The translations under genes were made by a program, and so were the position numbers. From CAZEQJ01 sp964514385 (lineage in GTDB: Bacteria; Bacteroidota; Bacteroidia; Cytophagales; Cyclobacteriaceae): a stretch of 64,000 bases of DNA. The notes beneath the pieces were generated by a model. It saw only the letters and a program-made list of their open reading frames with translations. It was not told the DNA's origin and did not search any database. Shown here piece after piece: positions 25,603 to 34,207 of this stretch; the stretch's first letter is position 1; each line of letters starts with the position of its first letter. Location of the stretch: NCBI GenBank assembly GCA_964514385.1, contig CAZEQJ010000015.1, positions 1 to 64,000 of the forward strand, in the 5' to 3' direction.

Positions 25603-26427
25603 TCAATGAAATAATTTTAAAATAAATACAATCAATGGCGCTGCAAGCAGCAGACCATCAAATCTATCGAGAAATCCACCATGGCCCGGCAGCATTTTAC
25701 CGGAATCCTTTACTTTCAGACTACGCTTTAGCATCGATTCGACCAGGTCGCCATAATTGCATGCAATAATCGTCACGAGACTGAAAATTATCCATAGCAG
25801 CGGATCATATTCTGTAAAATATTTCCAGTAAATAAAACTGATCACAGATGCTGCAAATACCCCTGCCAGTGCTCCTTCCCATGATTTATTTGGTGAAATA
25901 CGCTCAAAAAGCTTGGTTCGGCCAAATTTCCCGCCAATATAATAAGCAGTGGTATCATTGGCCCAAATGAGCACCAGCATTCCCAGCATAGGCACGTAAT
26001 GGTAACTTCCATCTGGTGTAAATACAATCAGATTAATTAATGCCAGAGGTGCTGACACATACACAATACCCAAAAAAGTATGCGCAATGGCATCGAAGGG
26101 ATTGGGAATATCTTCACGGTAGAGCTGGAAAGGAAATATTAATACAAATGCAGGAATTAGCCAGATGTAGCTCCATTGCACCAGCCCGGACTGGTTGAGA
26201 AACATAAACAAAAATAAACCCTGTCCATAGATCAGCCCGACAATATTCATAGGGGTATATCCCCTGCTTTTCATAAGCAGATAAAATTCACTTAGCATGA
26301 AAATATTGATCACGGACAGTACAATAGCAAAGGTCCATGATTTCCATACAATTCCTGCAATTACAAGGGCCACCCCCAGAAAGCCGGTGATCAGGCGCTG
26401 GGTGCGGTTATTCTTCGAATGTGACAT
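25603..26427 (-). CDS. cdsA: Phosphatidate cytidylyltransferase
   Basis: A 274-residue inner-membrane protein with about eight membrane segments. The C-terminal block LKVKDSGKMLPGHGGFLDRF followed by DGLLLAAP is the CdsA signature, and SPNKSWEGALAG is the second conserved loop. It makes CDP-diacylglycerol from phosphatidic acid and CTP. It overlaps the DUF2007 gene by 20 bp and is followed by gdh and psd. Confidence 0.93.
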   Translation of the reverse strand: MSHSKNNRTQRLITGFLGVALVIAGIVWKSWTFAIVLSVINIFMLSEFYLLMKSRGYTPMNIVGLIYGQGLFLFMFLNQSGLVQWSYIWLIPAFVLIFPFQLYREDIPNPFDAIAHTFLGIVYVSAPLALINLIVFTPDGSYHYVPMLGMLVLIWANDTTAYYIGGKFGRTKLFERISPNKSWEGALAGVFAASVISFIYWKYFTEYDPLLWIIFSLVTIIACNYGDLVESMLKRSLKVKDSGKMLPGHGGFLDRFDGLLLAAPLIVFILKLFH

Positions 26428-26617
26428 CTTCTTCTATTATTTTTATGGCCCGCAGCAGATTATCCTGATTCACCCTTACCTCAAGTATCCCAAAATGATA
26501 CATAGAATCCTTTTTATTCACCACAACTGCAGGCACATCGTTTTCTTCAAGTATGGCCTTCACTATTTCAGCCCTTACCGGGTTTTGGGTGGAAAATACC
26601 TTTTTCCAGGACTTCAT
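26408..26617 (-). CDS. DUF2007 domain protein
   Basis: A 69-residue cytosolic protein. The pattern WKKVFSTQNPVRAEIVKAIL, then EENDVPAVVVNKKDS and LLRAIKIIEE is the DUF2007 (putative signal-transducing, PII-like fold) family. Function is not established. It overlaps the CPBP gene by 4 bp and cdsA by 20 bp, so the three are surely co-translated. Confidence 0.85.
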   Translation of the reverse strand: MKSWKKVFSTQNPVRAEIVKAILEENDVPAVVVNKKDSMYHFGILEVRVNQDNLLRAIKIIEEDVTFEE

Positions 26618-27534
26618 TCAGTATACTTAAATTGACCTGAAAAAAAACGAAGCAGAAATACGAGTGCCACCACACCCAAAAGGGCCAGATACCATGGGGC
26701 AGATGACTCTGTTTCGAGGTCATAGGTTTCGCCACGAAGCGACATTACATATATCATCGTGACCTGAAAGCCGTTATTTACAAAATGTGCTATCATCGGA
26801 TATATGAGGCTGCCTGACCAGACATAGAGATAACCAAACAAGGCTCCAAGCAATATCCGGGGTATCAGCCCGAAAAACTGAAAATGAAACAATCCAAACA
26901 GGATTGCCGCCAGCCATATACCGATATGCATATTGTTAGACCACCGGTGAATCATGTTCTGCAGTAAGCCCCTGAACAACAGCTCCTCACCGATACCCGG
27001 GATCACCGCGATCACAAACATTGCCATAAGGTAGTAGCCAAACGTGTCGATCTGCGTCAGGAACATGGTCAGCTCCATGGCTGTATCTTCCATTTTCCTG
27101 ACCGCATTTTCAAACGGGCCGTCGGGCAGATCGATGTTCATATTCCACTCAATGATCTGGGAATTGGGCAGCATAAATACAAGGGTGACCAGAATGGTTA
27201 TGACTACAGCCGGCATTTTAACCCTATTTTTTGGTAGGACGGCCGATAGCGGTGTTCTAGAAATCCACTTCAGGTATACAACTGATGTGACAATAAATCC
27301 GCCAAAGGAGGCACATGCCTGCACAAATAAAAGTATGTATCGTGACTGCCCGCCTTCAGGGTTTGTCATTACGCTTCCCATCTCAATAAATGGTATACCT
27401 GTAGCCACTGATACCAGGAACATGCCCATCAGCTGAAACAGAAATGTGAATATCAGGGCCATGCCCAGGGTGATCAAAATAGCTCCAACCGGAATAATGG
27501 AACCATTTATGGTTTCTAATGCTTTAGGTTTCAT
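26614..27534 (-). CDS. CPBP-family intramembrane glutamic endopeptidase
   Basis: A 306-residue membrane protein with about eight hydrophobic segments. The Abi/CPBP motifs are present: GEELLFRGLLQN near residue 183 (EExxxR), FHFQFFG near 216, and HFVNN near 249. Relatives cleave CaaX-type or peptide substrates within the membrane. It is the first gene of the operon leading to cdsA, gdh, psd and glgB and is divergent from dusB with 62 bases between the starts. Confidence 0.88.
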   Translation of the reverse strand: MKPKALETINGSIIPVGAILITLGMALIFTFLFQLMGMFLVSVATGIPFIEMGSVMTNPEGGQSRYILLFVQACASFGGFIVTSVVYLKWISRTPLSAVLPKNRVKMPAVVITILVTLVFMLPNSQIIEWNMNIDLPDGPFENAVRKMEDTAMELTMFLTQIDTFGYYLMAMFVIAVIPGIGEELLFRGLLQNMIHRWSNNMHIGIWLAAILFGLFHFQFFGLIPRILLGALFGYLYVWSGSLIYPMIAHFVNNGFQVTMIYVMSLRGETYDLETESSAPWYLALLGVVALVFLLRFFSGQFKYTE

Positions 27535-27596
27535 ATTTGTGCGTAAATTTATGCTTCTTTTTTGAACAGAACGACCCTTTTAAAGTATTTCATACT

Positions 27597-28595
27597 GTGG
27601 TACGAATAGGAGACATTGAATTAGGAGAATTTCCCCTGTTGCTTGCACCCATGGAGGATGTGAGTGACCCGCCTTTTCGCGCTGTATGCAAGGAAAACGG
27701 CGCCGATATGATGTATACTGAATTCATATCGTCTGAAGGGCTCATCCGTCATGCTGATAAAAGTGTGGAAAAGCTGGATATCTACGACTATGAGCGACCC
27801 ATTGGTATCCAGATTTTTGGTGATAAGATCGAATCTATGCGTGAGGCAGCAGCTATTGCTGAAGAAGCCAACCCTGAGATCATCGATATCAATTATGGCT
27901 GTCCGGTGAAAAAAGTGGCCTGTAAGGGCGCTGGTGCCGGTATACTGCAGGATCTGCCCAAGATGCAGAAAATGACTGAAGAGATTGTCAAAAGAGTGAA
28001 TAAACCGGTAACGGTAAAGACCCGGTTGGGCTGGGATGAAAATACCATTAAAATCCGTGAGGCAGCCAAACGTCTTCAGGACGTAGGCATCCAGGGGCTA
28101 ACCATACACGGACGTACCAGAAAACAAATGTACAAGGGAGTAGCTGACTGGAGTTATATTGCAGAAGTGAAAAACGATCCGGAAATCTTCATTCCCATTT
28201 TTGGTAACGGTGACATCGACAGCCCTGCGAAAGCACTTGAGTATAAAAACCATTATGGTGTTGATGGTATTATGATCGGCAGGGCCAGCATCGGATATCC
28301 CTGGATTTTTAATGAAATAAAAGCCTTCATGAAAGACGGCACCCTGCTGGATCCTCCGTCACTGGAAGATAGGGTAGCTACTACACTGAAACATCTTCGC
28401 TTTTCAGTAGAATGGAAAGGTGAACGAAAAGGAGTTTTTGAAATGCGAAGGCATTACACCAACTATTTCAAAGGCATGCCCGGATTTAAACCCTTCCGTA
28501 CACGACTCGTTGAAGCGGATACATTATCTGAAACGGAGATGATCCTCGAAGAAATAAAGTATAGCTATAACAATGCTGAACTGGCAACTTCATGA
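27597..28595 (+). CDS. dusB: tRNA-dihydrouridine synthase, DusB type
   Basis: A 332-residue FMN enzyme that reduces uridine to dihydrouridine in the tRNA D-loop. I place the start at GTG 27597 (VVRIGDIELGEFPLLLAPME), as DusB proteins start just before this strand; the longer frame from 27537 adds 20 unlike residues. LAPMEDVSDPPFR, INYGCPVKKVACKGAGAG with the catalytic Cys, and TVKTRLGWD are family motifs. It overlaps the EamA gene by 4 bp. Confidence 0.93.
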   Translation: MVRIGDIELGEFPLLLAPMEDVSDPPFRAVCKENGADMMYTEFISSEGLIRHADKSVEKLDIYDYERPIGIQIFGDKIESMREAAAIAEEANPEIIDINYGCPVKKVACKGAGAGILQDLPKMQKMTEEIVKRVNKPVTVKTRLGWDENTIKIREAAKRLQDVGIQGLTIHGRTRKQMYKGVADWSYIAEVKNDPEIFIPIFGNGDIDSPAKALEYKNHYGVDGIMIGRASIGYPWIFNEIKAFMKDGTLLDPPSLEDRVATTLKHLRFSVEWKGERKGVFEMRRHYTNYFKGMPGFKPFRTRLVEADTLSETEMILEEIKYSYNNAELATS

Positions 28596-29506
28596 GCGAT
28601 AACGATAGCCCCGGCATCCAGGCATGGGGTCTGATACTGGTATTATCGCTGATCTGGGGCAGCTCCTTTATATTGATAAAACGAGGACTGGAAATATACA
28701 CACCACTCGAGCTGGCAGGTCTGCGTGTCGTATCCGCCAGCGTAGCCCTGCTACCTTTTGCTGTTAGAAATCTGCGCTATATCCGTCCGGGAAAATGGCC
28801 TTTTCTTCTCATTTCAGGCTTCGTTGGTAGCTTTTTTCCTGCCATCCTGTTCGCACTGGCTCAAACACGGCTCAGCAGCTCCATAACCGGTGTGATGAAT
28901 GCAACTACCCCGATTTTTGTGATGATCATCGGATTTATCTTTTTTAATACCCGGTCAAGCCTGCGAAGCATCATCGGTATTGGTATCGGCCTGATGGGAA
29001 CCATCATTCTGGCGTTTGCCAATGGCAATTCATTCGGCCCTATAAATTATTACATCTTTTTGGTGATGCTGGCTACCATCTTCTACGCTACCAATCTAAA
29101 CCTGATCAAAGCGAAGCTGAGTGATGTACCCAGCCTGGCTATCACATCGTTATCGCTCTGTTTTGCCGGACCCGTTGCGGTACTGCTGCTGACGGGAACT
29201 TCATTTTTTGAAAAAACCATGGACTGGGAGCAAAGCTGGTTTCCATTTACTGCAGTAGTATTACTTGGCGTAATAGGAACGGGGTTTGCCCTTATACTTT
29301 TCAACAAACTTGTGAAGCTTACCTCTCCTGTTTTTACCTCACTAGTGACTTATTTCATACCGATAATTGCCATTGTGTGGGGACTCTTTGATGGTGAGTC
29401 ATTATCAGCATTACAATTAGCCGGTATGTTTGTGATATTAGTTGGTGTATACCTCACCAACAGGAAAAAAAGAACCTCTAAAGCTCTTCAGCGACAACCT
29501 CAGTAA
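28592..29506 (+). CDS. DMT-superfamily (EamA) transporter
   Basis: A 304-residue membrane protein with ten predicted segments arranged as two EamA repeats (about 10-140 and 155-292). SLIWGSSFILIKRGLE is the first-repeat signature and the second repeat has the LGVIGTGFALILFNKLV stretch. Exporter of metabolites or drugs; substrate unknown. Start overlaps dusB by 4 bp. Its 3' end overlaps nfu on the other strand by 29 bp. Confidence 0.87.
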   Translation: MSDNDSPGIQAWGLILVLSLIWGSSFILIKRGLEIYTPLELAGLRVVSASVALLPFAVRNLRYIRPGKWPFLLISGFVGSFFPAILFALAQTRLSSSITGVMNATTPIFVMIIGFIFFNTRSSLRSIIGIGIGLMGTIILAFANGNSFGPINYYIFLVMLATIFYATNLNLIKAKLSDVPSLAITSLSLCFAGPVAVLLLTGTSFFEKTMDWEQSWFPFTAVVLLGVIGTGFALILFNKLVKLTSPVFTSLVTYFIPIIAIVWGLFDGESLSALQLAGMFVILVGVYLTNRKKRTSKALQRQPQ

Positions 29507-30047
29507 CGCCGTCAACTTTAGACTTGAGCAGGTTTTCAATTCCCTGTTTCAGGGTAACCATGGAGGCCGGACAGCCGCTGCAAGAGCCCTGAAGCATCAC
29601 CTTTACCCGCCCCTCTTCGAAGGAATGAAACTGAATGGCTCCACCGTCCATTTCAACAGCAGGCTTGATATATTCATCAAGAATGGCAATGATGGCTTTT
29701 TCCTGATCTGTAGTGGGCTCATTATGGGTATGTTGGCGGGCTTTTTCCTCTACCACACTTTTACCTGATTCGAGATATTGCTGGATGACTTCCCGAATTT
29801 CAATTTTTACTTCTTCCCATTCTTTATCCTCGCTTTTAGTCACGGTGATGAAGTTGCTCATGATAAAAACTCGGGTTACATAAGGCAAAGCAAACAACTC
29901 CTGCGCTACAGGTGAGTTTTGGGCACTCGCCAAATCTGGGTAGTCAAAGGTTTTTCCTTCCTCCACCAGCATAAAATTTGCAACAAACTTCATGGAGTTA
30001 GGATTAGGATTTGCCTCTATATATAAATTAACCGGTTGCGTCAGCAT
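29478..30047 (-). CDS. NifU-family iron-sulfur cluster carrier, Nfu type
   Basis: A 189-residue protein. An Nfu N-terminal domain (IEANPNPNSMKFVANF, residues 10-25) precedes the NifU C-terminal domain with GSCSGCPAS, Cys156 and Cys159, which hold a 4Fe-4S cluster between two subunits. It passes clusters to client enzymes; QueG in this window needs such clusters. A minus-strand TACTTTTG lies 36 bases before the start, so it probably has its own promoter despite following dctA. Confidence 0.92.
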   Translation of the reverse strand: MLTQPVNLYIEANPNPNSMKFVANFMLVEEGKTFDYPDLASAQNSPVAQELFALPYVTRVFIMSNFITVTKSEDKEWEEVKIEIREVIQQYLESGKSVVEEKARQHTHNEPTTDQEKAIIAILDEYIKPAVEMDGGAIQFHSFEEGRVKVMLQGSCSGCPASMVTLKQGIENLLKSKVDGVTEVVAEEL

Positions 30048-30082
30048 ATTTTTCTTGTTTAGGGTACTACATGAAAACTGTA

Positions 30083-30090
30083 CAAAAGTA
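30083..30090 (-). promoter_or_regulatory. Candidate -7 element upstream of nfu
   Basis: Minus-strand TACTTTTG fits TAnnTTTG exactly and lies in the 52-base gap between the dctA-like stop and the nfu start, 36 bases before the start codon. No convincing -33 element is visible. Confidence 0.5.
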
Positions 30091-30099
30091 GGTAAAGTT

Positions 30100-31404
30100 T
30101 TAAAGCTTACGAATTAATCCGTCCGGGAGTTCCCCTTCTGTGCTGGCCACTGCTGTGGTCACCGATGCGTCGCCAGTGACATTTACAGTCGTTCTTGCCA
30201 TATCCAGTATCCTGTCCGGCGCCAGTATCAATGCCAGGCCCGCTGCGGGCACACCTATGGATTCCAAAACAATTAATAACATTACAAGCCCGGCGCCGGG
30301 TACTCCAGCCGAACCGATTGACGCCAGCAGGGCGGTAAGAATGATCATCAGCTGACTGCCAAGGGTAAGGTCCATGCCCAGTGCCTGAGCAATGAATACT
30401 GCAGCAACTGACTGATAAAGACTTGTTCCATCCATATTGATGGTGGCTCCAAGAGGCAATACGAAGGACGACACCTCCTCGGATACACCCAGCTCTTCCT
30501 CCACCCGTTTCATGGTCACCGGTAGCGTAGCCGAGCTTGAGCTGGTGCTGAATGCAAGCAGCTGTGCCGGACGTATTGCCCTAAAAAACTGATAGTATTT
30601 TACTTTGGTAAATATTTTAAATAACAGCGGATAAACAACAAATACCATAATAGCAAGGCCGCCAATGACAGTGCCCATGTACCAAAGCAGGGCGCGCAAA
30701 AGCTCCCATACACGAGCCGGGTCATCTCCGGCCAGTTCAACCAGCAGCGAGGCGATAAGCGCAAATACACCAAGGGGTGCTACGATCATGATATAATTGA
30801 CAATCTGTATAATCACATCATTCAACCCATCAAAAAACTGTACTACAGGCTGGCCCTTCTCTTTAGGTATCTGAAGCAGTGCCACACCCATTATAAGTGC
30901 AAAGAAAACGACCTGCAGCATTTGAGCATTTTCAGTTGCCGCCCCGATCACATTGCTGGGAACAATGTCCACCAGCGGCTGTAAAGGCCCCTTTTCCTTT
31001 ACTTCCCTGGCAATCTGCTCACGGGCTGAAGCATCTTCTCCAAACTGCATCATCAGGTCATCACGGGTTTCTATAGATAGTTTATAGCCGGGGTTGGTCA
31101 GGTTTACTGCAAGTAATCCGATGGTAATTGCGATCACCGTTGTGCACAGATAGAATAAAATGGTCTTGCCTCCTATTCTGGAAAGCTTGGAAATATCACC
31201 CAGATTGGCTACCCCCACTATCAGTGATGCCAGTACAAGCGGTACGGCAATCATTTTGAGCGCATTAATAAAGATGGTGCCAAAAGGTTTGATATAAAAA
31301 ATGGTAATCCGCTGATCCCAGCCCAGTTGTATGGACATCAGCCCGAAAATCAGACCCAGAACAAGGCCTATGATGATCTGTATGTGTATGGGAATTTTTT
31401 TCAT
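30100..31404 (-). CDS. Dicarboxylate/amino acid:cation symporter (DAACS family)
   Basis: A 434-residue inner-membrane transporter of the GltP/DctA family. The serine-rich hairpin STSSSSATLPVTM, the NMDGTSLYQ motif and the final GDASVTTAVASTE segment are all diagnostic and line the substrate and cation sites. Substrate is probably glutamate, aspartate or a C4-dicarboxylate. A periplasmic-type insert lies at about residues 105-150. It starts one base after aroC, so the genes are co-transcribed. Confidence 0.92.
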   Translation of the reverse strand: MKKIPIHIQIIIGLVLGLIFGLMSIQLGWDQRITIFYIKPFGTIFINALKMIAVPLVLASLIVGVANLGDISKLSRIGGKTILFYLCTTVIAITIGLLAVNLTNPGYKLSIETRDDLMMQFGEDASAREQIAREVKEKGPLQPLVDIVPSNVIGAATENAQMLQVVFFALIMGVALLQIPKEKGQPVVQFFDGLNDVIIQIVNYIMIVAPLGVFALIASLLVELAGDDPARVWELLRALLWYMGTVIGGLAIMVFVVYPLLFKIFTKVKYYQFFRAIRPAQLLAFSTSSSSATLPVTMKRVEEELGVSEEVSSFVLPLGATINMDGTSLYQSVAAVFIAQALGMDLTLGSQLMIILTALLASIGSAGVPGAGLVMLLIVLESIGVPAAGLALILAPDRILDMARTTVNVTGDASVTTAVASTEGELPDGLIRKL

Positions 31405-31405
31405 T

Positions 31406-32482
31406 CTACAATTTAGATGTTTTATATCGAAGTAAATGGTCAGCCACTACCAGTGCGGCCATGGCTTCCACTATCGGTACAGCGCGGGGCACCACGCAGG
31501 GGTCATGTCTTCCCTTACCGGAAACAACGGTTTCATTGCCCTCATTATCAATGCTTTCCTGGTCGCGCATTATCGTTGCCACCGGCTTGAACGCAACCCT
31601 GAAGTAGATATCCTGACCGTTGCTGATCCCACCCTGAATACCTCCTGAATGGTTGGTGCGGGTGACGGTTTTTTCGCCTTTTTTCTCAAATATATCGTTA
31701 TGCTGGCTCCCCAGCATCGTGGTGCCTGCAAATCCACTCCCATATTCAAACCCTTTAACCGCATTGATACTGAGCATGGCTTTGCCCAGATCAGCATGGA
31801 GCTTGTCAAATACCGGCTCTCCAAGCCCGGCCCCTACCCCCCTGATGACCCCAGTAATCACTCCTCCTATCGTGTCGCCCTGTTTCCGCACCTCCTGGAT
31901 ACGACTGATCATTTTTTCGGCAGTATCAGGGTCTGGGCATCTTACAATATTGTTTTCCGCCTCATCTAATTCCAGCTCATGCCAGCTTTGCTGAAGCTGA
32001 ATGTCCCCTACGGCGGAGACATAGGCCTGACAGGTGATATGCTCGTTTTTAAGCAGCATCTTAGCTACCGCACCTGCTGCCACTCTGGCTGCAGTTTCGC
32101 GAGCCGAGCTTCGACCTCCACCACGGTAGTCTCTGATGCCGTATTTTTCCTGATAGGTAAAGTCAGCGTGTGAAGGGCGGTATTTTTCAGCTATATGACT
32201 GTAATCTTTACTTTTCTGATCCTTGTTCCATATCACCATATGAAGTGGAGTGCCTGTAGTCTTACCATCAAAAACCCCTGAAAGCACCTCAACCTCATCT
32301 TCTTCCTTACGCTGTGTCGTGATTTTTGACTGGCCCGGTTTGCGACGGGTCATATCCTTTTCCACCCACTCTTGGTCAAACGTGATGCCCGCCGGACACC
32401 CGTCAATGGTTACTCCAATCGCCCTGCCATGTGACTCCCCATAAGTGGTGATGGAGAATATTTTACCGAAAGTATTACCCAT
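31406..32482 (-). CDS. aroC: Chorismate synthase
   Basis: A 358-residue enzyme that converts EPSP to chorismate, the last step of the shikimate pathway. ITTYGESHGRAIGVTIDGCP at the start, RPSHADFTYQEKYGIRDYR and GGRSSARETAARVAAGA are the three family signatures. It uses reduced FMN. It overlaps batD by 8 bp and lies one base before the symporter gene; no other aromatic pathway gene is nearby. Confidence 0.96.
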   Translation of the reverse strand: MGNTFGKIFSITTYGESHGRAIGVTIDGCPAGITFDQEWVEKDMTRRKPGQSKITTQRKEEDEVEVLSGVFDGKTTGTPLHMVIWNKDQKSKDYSHIAEKYRPSHADFTYQEKYGIRDYRGGGRSSARETAARVAAGAVAKMLLKNEHITCQAYVSAVGDIQLQQSWHELELDEAENNIVRCPDPDTAEKMISRIQEVRKQGDTIGGVITGVIRGVGAGLGEPVFDKLHADLGKAMLSINAVKGFEYGSGFAGTTMLGSQHNDIFEKKGEKTVTRTNHSGGIQGGISNGQDIYFRVAFKPVATIMRDQESIDNEGNETVVSGKGRHDPCVVPRAVPIVEAMAALVVADHLLRYKTSKL

Positions 32483-33905
32483 ATCTGCGAATCATAAAAA
32501 CCACACCCCCGGCAAATAAAAGACCTAGAAATGTATTGACCATAACGCGCTGCAATCTGCCCGTGCGATAGCTGCGCAATTCATTATCCTGATAAGTTAT
32601 CCGGTCATAAATACCGCTCAGGTCGGAGGACAGGATGGCTTCATTTTTGCGGCTTTGCCCGGTAACCTGCAGTGCCGCTGTTGATCTTAGTGTATCATAC
32701 TGCTGGCTTTTGGTATTGAAATAAATCCAGCTAAAATATTCTCCCATGTCATAAGTCCCCGGTTCGTTGGGTATGGCGTAATACTCAAATGTTTTTGAAC
32801 CTGTGACTTTGTTTCCGGAGCGGCTGATCTGCTGATTGATATTGGGTGAATAGATTTCAAGATCATTGCTTTCAGGCAATAGGGGCTCACCTATAGATGA
32901 AATATTGCCTTCACCTGATACCCTGAACCTGTAGCTGAAGCTCTCGCTTGTTTTCAGGGAAGAAGGCTCCAGCGCTTCGACAAGCTGGTATTCTCCCACT
33001 GCCACAATATCCCGCAGTGGATGAGGAGGCAGCTCCTTCACTTTTATGGTTTTGGGTTTGGTGTAATAGGTTTTGAAATCTCTCTGCCGGTCCTGGCCGA
33101 AAAAAGATCGCTGCTTGGCTACCTTATATTTCACCATTTCGAGACCTATCTGAGGAAATTCAATGTCGGTTGCATTCAGCGGATAGAAAGCGGACTGGAA
33201 TATCTTATACTGATTGTAACGCTTACCGTTGATGGTGATCGGCACCGCCTGAATCCGGTCAATTGAAAAGTTTTCCTCCCAGCAGCTCTGAGGCTTTATT
33301 TCTTTGATGATATCCTGAAGCTGTGCGCTCAAATCATAAAACTCGAGGTCAGCTCTGTTGGTATTGGCTACATAAAGTGCCAGGGTTGCTACTACTCCTT
33401 CCCCGACATAGACTTCATTTTTATCAGTGGTCAGGGCGAGAAAGGCATCGTCCTTGACTTCGATAAATTCCTGGGGTGTGGAATTTCCAAAAAACTCTTC
33501 AAAGGGATCCCGGAAGCCAAAGGGATTATTATTAGCCTGCCGTGGAGGGCCTACTTTGATAGTTTTGCCGGGCGAGTTAATTTTCTCACCATTGACAGTC
33601 ATCTCAAAAGGATCAAGTGTATAAGTCCCTTCCTCCCGGGCTGCGTAGTTTTGAGTTATGGACTGGCTGGAGGATACACGCCCATTGATAATATTAGTGG
33701 ACGATGAGCTTGAGGTTGACAGCTTATTAAAGCCTTTGATATCCGGAAAGCCTTCATAGCTACGCAACCTGTCGTTGTTGACCGTGATGGTAATTGTAAA
33801 CGTCTGGTTGAGTGCAATCTCATCCGGGCCCAGCGTAATCTCAACCTGCGCAAACCCGGAAAAGGAGCAAAATAAAAGTAGGAAAATAAGGCTACTTCTG
33901 ACCAT
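32475..33905 (-). CDS. BatD-family (aerotolerance) periplasmic/membrane protein
   Basis: A 476-residue protein from ATG 33905, where a signal peptide begins (MVRSSLIFLLLF to GFAQ); the frame extends to 34007 but that extension would bury the signal. Several Ig-like strand-rich domains follow, with VEITLGPDEIALNQTFT at the start and FEMTVNGEKINSPGKTI, both typical of BatD. A single membrane segment near the C-terminus (GLLFAGGVVFMIRR) anchors it. BatD usually belongs to a MoxR-BatABCD operon; here it stands alone with aroC, while a moxR gene lies 10 kb away. Confidence 0.87.
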   Translation of the reverse strand: MVRSSLIFLLLFCSFSGFAQVEITLGPDEIALNQTFTITITVNNDRLRSYEGFPDIKGFNKLSTSSSSSTNIINGRVSSSQSITQNYAAREEGTYTLDPFEMTVNGEKINSPGKTIKVGPPRQANNNPFGFRDPFEEFFGNSTPQEFIEVKDDAFLALTTDKNEVYVGEGVVATLALYVANTNRADLEFYDLSAQLQDIIKEIKPQSCWEENFSIDRIQAVPITINGKRYNQYKIFQSAFYPLNATDIEFPQIGLEMVKYKVAKQRSFFGQDRQRDFKTYYTKPKTIKVKELPPHPLRDIVAVGEYQLVEALEPSSLKTSESFSYRFRVSGEGNISSIGEPLLPESNDLEIYSPNINQQISRSGNKVTGSKTFEYYAIPNEPGTYDMGEYFSWIYFNTKSQQYDTLRSTAALQVTGQSRKNEAILSSDLSGIYDRITYQDNELRSYRTGRLQRVMVNTFLGLLFAGGVVFMIRRYG

Positions 33906-34012
33906 AGCCCGCAAATTTATAAAATGATTGCTTTTTTGATCATTTTCCATTAAATTAATAGCCCAATTTCTCATTTCTACGTATGTTTTACCAAAAAACC
34001 AAGTCATTACGT

Positions 34013-34195
34013 ATGCTAGAATATTTCAAAACTATCCTTGAGAAAGTAAGTTTTGATAGGATCCTCTTCGAAAAGGAATTAAAAAAAGCGTTGAAAAGTT
34101 TAATTCCTGATGAAATTTTGATGTTGCGTGACTGGTGCTTTGCCCGATTCGGGCAGGAACACAGGCCGATTTTATTATCGGTATTCAAAAACTAA
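34013..34195 (+). CDS. Small basic cytosolic protein, 60 residues, conserved-looking
   Basis: From ATG 34013 the product is 60 residues: MLEYFKTILEKVSFDRILF, then EKELKKALKSLIPDEILMLR and a C-terminal WCFARFG segment. It is helical and amphipathic, with no signal or membrane segment. From memory, short proteins of this shape occur in many Cytophagales genomes without assigned function. An upstream start at 33983 is less likely. The gene is divergent from batD and followed within 18 bases by a strong hairpin. Confidence 0.65.
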   Translation: MLEYFKTILEKVSFDRILFEKELKKALKSLIPDEILMLRDWCFARFGQEHRPILLSVFKN

Positions 34196-34207
34196 GCAGT
34201 ACAATAA

